Source of the DNA: Clostridium tepidiprofundi DSM 19306
GTDB lineage: Bacteria > Bacillota > Clostridia > Clostridiales > Clostridiaceae
DNA length: 64,000 nt
Assembly (NCBI RefSeq): GCF_001594005.1
Contig: NZ_LTBA01000005.1
Coordinates: 1 to 64,000 of the forward strand
Reading direction: 5' to 3'
Shown: in pieces, positions 1 through 6,456 of the stretch
Numbering within the stretch: the stretch's first letter is position 1
Layout of the letters: each line of letters opens with the position of its first letter
Program-made: the position numbers and the translations under genes
The notes under the pieces: generated by a model
Told to the model about the DNA's origin: nothing
The model's input: the letters and a program-made list of their open reading frames with translations, nothing else
The model's database searches: none

Positions 1-159
1 GAACAACTAAATATTCAAAGAGTACTAGCAAAATCTAAATGGGGCTTTATTACTAGAATAATTAATAAAGTATTAGCTCATAATCTTTGTTTCTTTATCA
101 ATAAAACGTTAGGTATTAATGTAAATCCAGCTAAAATTAAACAACTTATATTTGGTTAA
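1..159 (+). CDS. IS982-family transposase, C-terminal fragment
   Basis: An open frame enters from the left edge and stops with TAA at 157-159, giving 52 residues. The residue pattern (KSKWGFITRI, then a tail with HNLCFFINK and a final IKQLIFG) resembles the C-terminal end of IS982-type DDE transposases as I remember them. The catalytic part lies outside the window, so intactness cannot be judged. The inverted-repeat-like sequence about 90 bases downstream supports an insertion sequence end. Family assignment is from recognition of the C-terminal pattern, not from an alignment. Confidence 0.6.
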   Translation, partial: EQLNIQRVLAKSKWGFITRIINKVLAHNLCFFINKTLGINVNPAKIKQLIFG

Positions 160-257
160 TTATTCCTGAAGCGAACTTGATTTTAGTGGATACTTATACT
201 TATTCTTAATGGAATAATTATCATTTAAATAAAAATTATTCTATTAGCACAACGGGT
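1..257 (+). mobile_element. Right end of an IS982-like insertion sequence
   Basis: The transposase tail is followed by about 90 non-coding bases that end with GCACAACGGGT at 247-257. Read from the outside this is ACCCGTTGTGC, which fits the ACCC-starting terminal inverted repeats I know from IS982 members. The left end is not in the window. The element sits just upstream of the aminopeptidase gene and may supply or disturb its promoter. Confidence 0.5.
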
Positions 258-266
258 TAAATTATT

Positions 267-308
267 ATGGTGTTAAGGTATAATTAATGGTGTTAAGGTA
301 TAATTAAT
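267..308 (+). repeat. 20-bp tandem duplication containing TATAAT
   Basis: The unit TGGTGTTAAGGTATAATTAA occurs twice in direct tandem (268-287 and 288-307). Each copy carries a perfect TATAAT, so the duplication may double a -10 box between the insertion sequence and the aminopeptidase gene. No convincing -35 box is seen at the right distance. Confidence 0.7.
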
Positions 309-336
309 AGAAAAAGACCACATTTAAGGGGGAAAA

Positions 337-1584
337 ATGATGAATACAGAATTTTTTATAAGAAATAGAAATAATTTAATAAAAAAACTTGATGATAATT
401 CCATACTATTGCTATTTGCAGGTTATGCACCATATAAGTCGGCAGATGAGAAATATGAATTTGTACCTAATAGAAATTTCTACTATCTCACTGGTATAGA
501 TAGAGAAAAAATAATTTTTATGGTAGCTAAGATTAATGGAAATGTTCAAGAAAAATTATTTGTAGAGAGACCAGATCCAGTTATGGCAAGATGGATTGGT
601 GCAAGGATGACAGATAAGGAGGCAAGCCAAGTTTCCGGTATTGAGTGTGTAGACTATTTAGATAAATTTGAAGATACATTAAGTTCTTTATTAACAAGAA
701 ATAGGATAGAAAATGTGTATCTAGATTTAGAAAGACAGGAGATTGGAACGGCTATAACGGAGGCTCAGAAATTTGGAAAAATTGTTTTAGAGAAATATCC
801 ATATATACATATTAAAAATGTATATTATGATATTGCAGAACTAAGAATGATTAAGTCAGAAGAGGAAGTACAGCTTATAAGAAAAGCTATTGATATAACT
901 AATGAGGGTATTCAGAATATATTAAAAAATATTAAACCAGGTGTTATGGAATATGAAATAGAGGCATATTTTGATTATACATTAAAGAAGAATGGCATAA
1001 AAAATAAAGCTTTTTCTACAATAGCAGCATCGGGTAAAAATGCAACAATACTACATTATTCTGAAAATAATTGTAAGATTGAAGATAATAGCTTAATGCT
1101 ATTTGATCTAGGAGCACAATATAAATATTATAATGCTGATATAAGTCGTACTTTCCCTGTTAATGGTAAATTTACTAAGAGACAAAAAGAAGTATATGAA
1201 GTTGTTTTAAGAGCACAAAAAGCTGTAGAAGAAGCAGCTAAACCTGGAGTACTTTTCAAAAATTTAAATGAAATTACTAAAAGGGTTTTAATTGAAGGAT
1301 GTAAAGAACTTGGATTGATAAAGGATGATAGTGAATTAATTAAATATTATTTCCACGGTGTTTCTCATTATTTAGGTGCTGATGCACATGATGTCGGTAC
1401 TTATAATATAGAATTAAAGCCAGGTATGGTAATCACAAATGAACCAGGGTTATATATAGAAGAAGAAGGTATTGGAATAAGAATTGAAGATGATTTATTG
1501 ATAACTGAAAATGGATGTGAAAACTTATCCAAGGATATTATCAAAACTGTAGAAGATATTGAGGAATTTATGAAAAATAGATAA
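337..1584 (+). CDS. pepP: Xaa-Pro aminopeptidase (M24B family)
   Basis: Cytosolic metallo-aminopeptidase releasing an N-terminal residue that precedes proline. The N-terminal part (about 1-130) is an AMP_N-type domain. The C-terminal pita-bread domain shows the metal ligands in order: the two Asp of DLGAQYKYYNADISRTF (about 258-270), His in FHGVSHYLGADAHD (about 340-352), and Glu in NEPGLY and GIRIEDD (about 370-387). Length (about 415) is normal. Two ATGs lie in tandem at 337 and 340; the AAGGGGG site at 326-332 fits 340 better (7 bases against 4). It stands alone, downstream of an insertion sequence. Confidence 0.93.
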   Translation: MMNTEFFIRNRNNLIKKLDDNSILLLFAGYAPYKSADEKYEFVPNRNFYYLTGIDREKIIFMVAKINGNVQEKLFVERPDPVMARWIGARMTDKEASQVSGIECVDYLDKFEDTLSSLLTRNRIENVYLDLERQEIGTAITEAQKFGKIVLEKYPYIHIKNVYYDIAELRMIKSEEEVQLIRKAIDITNEGIQNILKNIKPGVMEYEIEAYFDYTLKKNGIKNKAFSTIAASGKNATILHYSENNCKIEDNSLMLFDLGAQYKYYNADISRTFPVNGKFTKRQKEVYEVVLRAQKAVEEAAKPGVLFKNLNEITKRVLIEGCKELGLIKDDSELIKYYFHGVSHYLGADAHDVGTYNIELKPGMVITNEPGLYIEEEGIGIRIEDDLLITENGCENLSKDIIKTVEDIEEFMKNR

Positions 1585-1611
1585 TATATTAAATTAAACA
1601 ATAAATTAGAC

Positions 1612-1650
1612 AATGTGGAAATTGGGCTGAAAAGTTCATATTTCCACATT
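1612..1650 (+). other. Hairpin after pepP, possible weak terminator
   Basis: Eleven-base perfect arms (AATGTGGAAAT at 1612-1622 and its complement at 1640-1650) with a 17-base loop lie 27 bases after the stop codon. No clear T tract follows, so intrinsic termination is uncertain. Confidence 0.45.
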
Positions 1651-1693
1651 TGCGTTGTAAGAATTTGTTGTTAACATAGGGGGAATAGATAGA

Positions 1694-3427
1694 ATGATAA
1701 AGAAATTTATACACTATTATAAACCGCATATTAAATTGTTTTTGCTAGATATTTTATGTGCACTATTTATGGCGGTTGCTGATTTGGCATTTCCTATGGT
1801 TACTAAAGATATAGTCAATAATGTTATTCCTAATAGAATGATTAAATTATTGTATATTTATGTTTTGATTTTAGTAGTATTATATGTGCTTAAATTGATA
1901 TGCAATTATGTAGTAGATTATTGGGGACATGTAGTTGGAGTTAGGATGCAGTATGATATGAGAAAGGATTTATTTGCACATCTTCAAACACTACCTTTTA
2001 GTTATTTTGATGATACTAAAACTGGGCATATTATGTCTAGAATGATAAACGATTTAAGAGATGTATCTGAGCTTGCACATCACGGTCCAGAAGATTTGTT
2101 TATTTCAACAGTTATGATATTTGGTTCATTCATTATATTATGTACTGTAAATTGGCAATTAACGTTGATAATTTTTGCTTTTATGCCAATATTGATATGG
2201 TTTGCAATTAAGAAAAGAGTTAAAATGTCAGAAGCATTTAAAGTGAACAGAAAAAAAATTGCGGTTGTTAATGCTCAATTAGAAAACAGTATTTCAGGAA
2301 TAAGAGTTGCAAAATCTTTTACAAATGAAGAATATGAAAAGCAAAAATTTGATGAAGGCAATAGAGAATTTAAGGAAGCTAGAGAGAATGCATTTAAGAC
2401 TATGGCGGAATTTTCTTCAGGAATGAGATTTATGCTAAATATTTTAAATGTTATAGTGTTATTTGCAGGAGGATTATTTTTATATTACCATAAAATAAAT
2501 TTAGGAGAATTGTTAGCGTATTTTCTTTATATAAACTTTTTTATGCAGCCTGTTAGGAGACTTACTTCTTTTGTTGAACAGTATCAGCTTGGAATGACAG
2601 GATTTGAAAGATTTATTGAAATAATGAATATAAAACCTGATATTATTGATGATGCGGATGCTATTGAACTTAAAAACGTAAAAGGAGATATTGAATTTAG
2701 AAATGTTACTTTTAACTATAATGAAAATCATTCAATATTAAGAAATCTATCTTTTAAAGTTGGAAGCGGCAAAACACTTGCATTAGTAGGACCATCAGGT
2801 GGAGGAAAAACTACTATATGTCATTTGATTCCAAGGTTTTATGAAATTTCTGAAGGTGAAATTCTTATTGATGGGATAAATATAAGAAATGTAACTCTTA
2901 AATCACTTAGAAAGAACATAGGTATAGTTCAACAAGAAGTATTTTTATTTACTGGTACTATAAAAGAAAACATTTTATATGGTAAACCAGGAGCGACAGA
3001 TGATGAAATCATTGAAGCAGCTAAAAATGCAAATATCCATGATTTTATTCTTTCTTTACCAGAGGGTTATGATACTTATATTGGAGAAAGAGGAGTAAAG
3101 TTATCAGGAGGGCAAAAACAAAGAATATCAATTGCTAGGGTGTTTTTGAAAAATCCACCAATACTAATACTAGATGAGGCAACATCTGCACTTGATAACA
3201 ATTCAGAAATAATAATCCAAAAATCTCTTGAAAAATTATCAAAAGAAAGAACTACATTAGTTGTTGCACATAGGTTATCTACCATAGTAAATGCTGATGA
3301 AATACTTGTGTTGACTAATGAAGGAATAAAAGAAAGAGGAAGTCATGATGAATTAATAGAACGTGAAGGAATATATGCTCAGTTATTTAATGCACAATTT
3401 AAAGGGTATATACCAGATTTTGCATAA
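1694..3427 (+). CDS. ABC exporter, half transporter (MsbA/MdlB type)
   Basis: Membrane half transporter with an N-terminal six-helix transmembrane domain (about 1-310) fused to an ATPase domain (about 335-577), working as a dimer. In the ATPase domain are Walker A GPSGGGKTT (about 366), signature LSGGQKQR (about 469), Walker B ILILDEA (about 490) and the switch His in VVAHRLST (about 525). A GGGGGA site precedes the ATG by 8 bases. The substrate cannot be read from sequence; relatives export lipids, drugs or peptides. It has no transporter partner next to it, which fits a homodimer. Confidence 0.93.
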   Translation: MIKKFIHYYKPHIKLFLLDILCALFMAVADLAFPMVTKDIVNNVIPNRMIKLLYIYVLILVVLYVLKLICNYVVDYWGHVVGVRMQYDMRKDLFAHLQTLPFSYFDDTKTGHIMSRMINDLRDVSELAHHGPEDLFISTVMIFGSFIILCTVNWQLTLIIFAFMPILIWFAIKKRVKMSEAFKVNRKKIAVVNAQLENSISGIRVAKSFTNEEYEKQKFDEGNREFKEARENAFKTMAEFSSGMRFMLNILNVIVLFAGGLFLYYHKINLGELLAYFLYINFFMQPVRRLTSFVEQYQLGMTGFERFIEIMNIKPDIIDDADAIELKNVKGDIEFRNVTFNYNENHSILRNLSFKVGSGKTLALVGPSGGGKTTICHLIPRFYEISEGEILIDGINIRNVTLKSLRKNIGIVQQEVFLFTGTIKENILYGKPGATDDEIIEAAKNANIHDFILSLPEGYDTYIGERGVKLSGGQKQRISIARVFLKNPPILILDEATSALDNNSEIIIQKSLEKLSKERTTLVVAHRLSTIVNADEILVLTNEGIKERGSHDELIEREGIYAQLFNAQFKGYIPDFA

Positions 3428-3481
3428 AATTATTTCAAAAAAAAGGAAATTAGCTCTTCTCATAGAATATGTACAATGTGG

Positions 3482-3511
3482 TTGTAATAAAATGTAAAAA
3501 TCAACTATAAT
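3482..3511 (+). promoter_or_regulatory. Candidate promoter upstream of the structured RNA
   Basis: TTGTAA at 3482-3487 and TATAAT at 3506-3511 are separated by 18 bases; a second TATAAT lies at 3514-3519. A transcript from here would include the folded region 3652-3842. A strong ribosome-binding-like stretch (AGGAGGGAGG, about 3567-3576) and a TTG-started 8-codon frame (3584-3610) lie between promoter and fold; I do not know whether it is translated. Confidence 0.4.
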
Positions 3512-3651
3512 ACTATAATATTGTAATGAGTATACCATTTTGGTAAGTAGTTAATTAAGTAATATCAGGAGGGAGGTAGACTGTTGCAGAATTATTATAA
3601 AAGTCTATAAAACTATCTAAAAAATTGTTAAGGATACAAGTACTAAATTTG

Positions 3652-3842
3652 TGATATAATAGAGTTAGCTATTGTGAATCCCGTATATTGCGAAAGTGAT
3701 ATAACCATTGGGTAGAACCATGAGGGTGGTAGTTAGCGAAAACCAAGCAAATGTTAGTGAATACAAGTAGTTACACTTAAAAGTAAACTTGTATATGTAG
3801 GATTCGTTGTATCCGAATTTAAGCCCTCGGACTATTATATCA
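3652..3842 (+). ncRNA. Candidate structured non-coding RNA, family not identified
   Basis: The ends pair perfectly over 11 bases (TGATATAATAG at 3652-3662 with CTATTATATCA at 3832-3842). Inside are a stem capped by a GAAA tetraloop (3684-3691 with 3696-3703, two wobble pairs), an 8-bp stem (ATACAAGT at 3761-3768 with ACTTGTAT at 3787-3794) with an extra inner stem, a small hairpin (ATTCG 3802-3806 with CGAAT 3814-3818) and a possible long-range pair (GAGGG 3722-3726 with CCCTC 3824-3828). The region 3428-3933 has no credible coding frame. Size and GNRA hairpin recall large clostridial RNAs such as the raiA motif, but I cannot match it to a consensus from memory. Strand is inferred from gene direction and promoter. 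Confidence 0.55.
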
Positions 3843-3933
3843 AACCAAAGTAGCTTCGGCAAAATGGGATAGGTTGAACAGGGAATTAAACAAGCTTTAT
3901 AGAGTTTTATAAGGTTTTGGCAACGGAATAGGA

Positions 3934-4152
3934 ATGATAAGGTGTAAAAATAATGTGGAAGAGCTAATCAAAAAACAAGGGAGCTTTAAATACTTTAAAG
4001 AATCAGCACAGGTAGATGTTTCATTAAAAAGCGATGAGTTAATAAGAATAAGGTATAATAATCCAAAGTGTATTGTTATCAACTTTTTTAATTATGATGA
4101 TGCAATTTCTAGGTTATATAAGGACAGAAAGTATATAAATAAATATTTATAA
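3934..4152 (+). CDS. Small hypothetical protein, 72 residues
   Basis: I do not recognise this protein. It is charged and soluble, without membrane segment or signal peptide, and has the mixed composition of a folded small protein (for example QVDVSLKSDELIRIRY). The ATG has only a weak purine stretch (GGAATAGGAATG) in front of it. It lies about 90 bases after the structured RNA and is closed by an intrinsic terminator, so RNA and protein could share one transcript. The link is inferred from position only. It might also be a chance frame. Confidence 0.5.
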   Translation: MIRCKNNVEELIKKQGSFKYFKESAQVDVSLKSDELIRIRYNNPKCIVINFFNYDDAISRLYKDRKYINKYL

Positions 4153-4159
4153 TTTTTAC

Positions 4160-4194
4160 ACATGCAATGTAGTTCAATACATATGCATGTTTTT
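4160..4194 (+). terminator. Intrinsic terminator before the ctsR promoter
   Basis: ACATGCA at 4160-4166 pairs with TGCATGT at 4184-4190, with further inner pairing (ATGTA with TACAT), followed by TTTT. It separates the small gene and structured RNA from the ctsR operon. Confidence 0.7.
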
Positions 4195-4213
4195 ATAGAT
4201 TATACTAATATAC

Positions 4214-4241
4214 TGATTAGTTATTTTTGATTAGTTATTTT
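4214..4241 (+). repeat. Tandem copies of a dispersed intergenic motif
   Basis: The 14-base unit TGATTAGTTATTTT is present twice in tandem. The same sequence, followed by TTGAA and a GCCT-type end, returns upstream of radA and of the methylaspartate ammonia-lyase gene, so this is a member of a dispersed repeat family. Confidence 0.6.
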
Positions 4242-4296
4242 TGAAGAGGCTTTTATAAGCATAATTAAAAAAATAATGTATTTATACGAATTAAAC

Positions 4297-4325
4297 TTGA
4301 AAAAATAACTACTAAGTAGTAAAAT
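4297..4325 (+). promoter_or_regulatory. Promoter of the ctsR-mcsA-mcsB-clpC operon
   Basis: TTGAAA at 4297-4302 and TAAAAT at 4320-4325 with a 17-base spacer form a good vegetative promoter. The CtsR operator begins 7 bases after the -10 box. Confidence 0.7.
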
Positions 4326-4332
4326 TAATAAT

Positions 4333-4349
4333 GGTCAAAGAAAGTCAAA
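4333..4349 (+). promoter_or_regulatory. CtsR operator
   Basis: GGTCAAA, three bases (GAA), AGTCAAA: this is the direct-repeat heptad arrangement known for CtsR binding sites in Firmicutes. It overlaps the expected transcription start, so CtsR bound here would block its own operon. An ATG at 4331 abuts the operator, which argues that this ATG is not the ctsR start. Confidence 0.82.
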
Positions 4350-4375
4350 GGCTAATTAATGAAAGGAATGGTAGT

Positions 4376-4834
4376 GTGGCGAGATTATCGGATTTGATAG
4401 AAGAATTTATTAAAGAAATGTTTGTTGATAAAGATGACTATGAATTAGAGATAAAAAGAAATGAATTAGCAAATTATTTTAGCTGTGCACCATCTCAAAT
4501 AAATTACGTTTTAACAACTAGATTTACAACAGATAAGGGATATATTATTGAAAGTAGAAGAGGCGGCGGAGGATGCATAAAAATAAAGAAGATTGAATAT
4601 AAGGAGCATAATTCTTTAGCAGATGTTATTTCTGAAAAAATAGGTAATAGTATAACATATTCAACTGGTCTTGGCATAGTAAATAATTTACTTGAAAGCA
4701 ACATAATTACTGAAAGAGAAGCTAAAATTATAAGAATTGCAATAAATGATAGGACATTAGCCGCTTCTACTGACAGAAGGAACAATGTAAGAGCAGATAT
4801 ATTGAAATCTATTATTATGAGTATATTAAGTTGA
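4376..4834 (+). CDS. ctsR: CtsR, repressor of class III heat-shock genes
   Basis: DNA-binding repressor of clp genes, inactivated by heat and by the McsA/McsB arginine kinase. The N-terminal winged helix begins with ARLSDLIEEFIKEMF and carries the glycine-rich wing RRGGGG that senses temperature in known CtsR proteins. I choose GTG 4376 as start: it has GAAAGGA 8 bases upstream and gives the family N-terminus, while the in-frame ATG at 4331 lies against the operator. This gives 152 residues, the usual size. First gene of the operon; its stop overlaps no neighbour and mcsA follows after 26 bases. Confidence 0.93.
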   Translation: MARLSDLIEEFIKEMFVDKDDYELEIKRNELANYFSCAPSQINYVLTTRFTTDKGYIIESRRGGGGCIKIKKIEYKEHNSLADVISEKIGNSITYSTGLGIVNNLLESNIITEREAKIIRIAINDRTLAASTDRRNNVRADILKSIIMSILS

Positions 4835-4860
4835 TTATAAAATATGCAAGGAGTGATAGT

Positions 4861-5379
4861 ATGATTTGCGATAGATGCCATAAAAATGAAGCAAATGTTC
4901 ACATTACAAAGATAGTAAATGGTGTTAAACAGGAATTGAATTTGTGCGAGAAGTGTGCAAAGGAAATTGAAGGAATAAATATGATAGGAGATATTGAATT
5001 TGATACACCATTTTCACTGCAAAATATTATAAATGGAATAATGGATTATGTAAATTACAATAAATCATCAAAAGATGTAAACAATTATGAATTAGTATGT
5101 AGAAATTGTAATACATCATATAGAGAATTTAAGAAGAATGGACTTTTAGGATGTAGTGAGTGCTATAAAAATTTTAATGAAGCTTTAATACCTGTAATTA
5201 AGAGAGTTCAGGGAAGTATTGAACATACTGGTAAGGTTCCTAAAAACTCTGCAAAAGATATATATAATAAAAGAAAAATTATTAAGTTAAAACAAGAATT
5301 ACAAAAGGCTATTGCATTAGAAGAATATGAAAAGGCTGCGGAAATTAGAGATGAAATAAAAGAATTGAAAAGTGAATAA
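4861..5379 (+). CDS. mcsA: McsA, activator of the McsB arginine kinase
   Basis: Zinc-binding partner that activates McsB and modulates CtsR. Cysteine pairs CDRC and CEKC near the N-terminus and CRNC and CSEC in the middle give two zinc-finger-like sites, and the C-terminus is a UVR domain (KQELQKAIALEEYEKAAEIR) for binding ClpC. The ATG at 4861 has AAGGAGTG in front and starts directly with the first zinc motif. 172 residues. Second gene of the CtsR operon. Confidence 0.93.
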   Translation: MICDRCHKNEANVHITKIVNGVKQELNLCEKCAKEIEGINMIGDIEFDTPFSLQNIINGIMDYVNYNKSSKDVNNYELVCRNCNTSYREFKKNGLLGCSECYKNFNEALIPVIKRVQGSIEHTGKVPKNSAKDIYNKRKIIKLKQELQKAIALEEYEKAAEIRDEIKELKSE

Positions 5380-5390
5380 GGGGGATGAAT

Positions 5391-6428
5391 ATGAAAAATT
5401 GGATATATTCTGTAAATGACGAAAACAACGAAAACAATATAGTTATAAGCAGTCGTATCAGATTAGCTAGGAATATTGAAGGAATAGCATTTCCCCACAG
5501 ACTTGATTCAAAAGATGGAAAAAGTATAGTTAAAGATGTCGAGAAGGCATTTTACAACACAGAATATCCGAATGAAAATTTTAAAACCATTTATTTGTGG
5601 GAGAATGATTTAATCAAAAATAGAGTTTTTTTCGATAAGCATTTAATAAGCTATAAATTAGTATCAAACATGGATAAATCAGCTTTCATTGTAAATGATG
5701 ATGAAACAATAAGTATTATGATAAATGAAGAAGATCATTTGAGAATTCAAGCAATAAGTGCAGGATTAAATTTAAAAGAAACATTTGATGTAGCAAATAA
5801 ATTTGATGATTTATTAGAAGAAAAAGTTGATTACGCATTTGATGAACAACTTGGATATTTAACAGCCTGTCCGACTAATTTAGGTACTGGTTTGAGAGCA
5901 TCTGTTATGCTTCATTTACCAATATTGTCTATGCAAAATGAAATGGATAAAATTTTTAATACTGTCTCAAAAATAGGTATGACTATAAGGGGACTTTATG
6001 GAGAAGGGTCTAAGGTTCAGGGAAATTTATATCAAATATCAAATCAAATTACTTTGGGACTCGAAGAGGAAGAGATATTAAATAATTTACTTGCTGTGGT
6101 AAAACAAATTATTAATCAAGAATATATTTCTCGAGAAAAAGTTGTGAATAAATACAGTTATGAATTCAAGGATAAAATTTTCAGATCATTAGGACTGTTA
6201 AGATCTGCATATTTATTGCAAATGGAAGAAACATTAGGTCTTTTATCGAATGTAAGATTAGGTGTAGAAATGGGAATAATTAAAGATGTGACTTTTTCAA
6301 CATTAAATCAATTGTTAGTGGATATTAGTGATGCATCGATTCAATTAGAAATTGATAAGGAATTGTCAAGTAAGGAATTAGCGTATAGAAGAGCTGAGAT
6401 TGTAAGGAATAAATTACAAATGAGTTAA
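5391..6428 (+). CDS. mcsB: McsB, protein arginine kinase
   Basis: Phosphorylates arginines of CtsR and of damaged proteins, marking them for ClpC-ClpP. It belongs to the guanido-kinase fold: ATP-binding SSRIRLARN near residue 25 and the catalytic-loop CPTNLGTGLRASV (about 160-175) are present. Two in-frame ATGs exist at 5385 and 5391; the AAGGGGG site touches the first, so 5391 with a spacing of about 6 is preferred. 345 residues, normal for the family. It follows mcsA after 11 bases. Confidence 0.94.
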   Translation: MKNWIYSVNDENNENNIVISSRIRLARNIEGIAFPHRLDSKDGKSIVKDVEKAFYNTEYPNENFKTIYLWENDLIKNRVFFDKHLISYKLVSNMDKSAFIVNDDETISIMINEEDHLRIQAISAGLNLKETFDVANKFDDLLEEKVDYAFDEQLGYLTACPTNLGTGLRASVMLHLPILSMQNEMDKIFNTVSKIGMTIRGLYGEGSKVQGNLYQISNQITLGLEEEEILNNLLAVVKQIINQEYISREKVVNKYSYEFKDKIFRSLGLLRSAYLLQMEETLGLLSNVRLGVEMGIIKDVTFSTLNQLLVDISDASIQLEIDKELSSKELAYRRAEIVRNKLQMS

Positions 6429-6456
6429 ATCTATAAATATATTGGAGGTGATAATA

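Noticed and set aside
267-308. Short tandem repeat as a CRISPR array
   Set aside because: Two adjoining copies without spacers and no cas genes; an ordinary duplication.
3665-3862. Minus-strand open frame of 65 codons over the structured RNA
   Set aside because: No ribosome site, odd composition, and the region is explained better by base pairing.
4504-4902. Minus-strand hydrophobic frame opposite ctsR and mcsA
   Set aside because: It crosses two real genes; hydrophobicity comes from antisense of A-rich codons.
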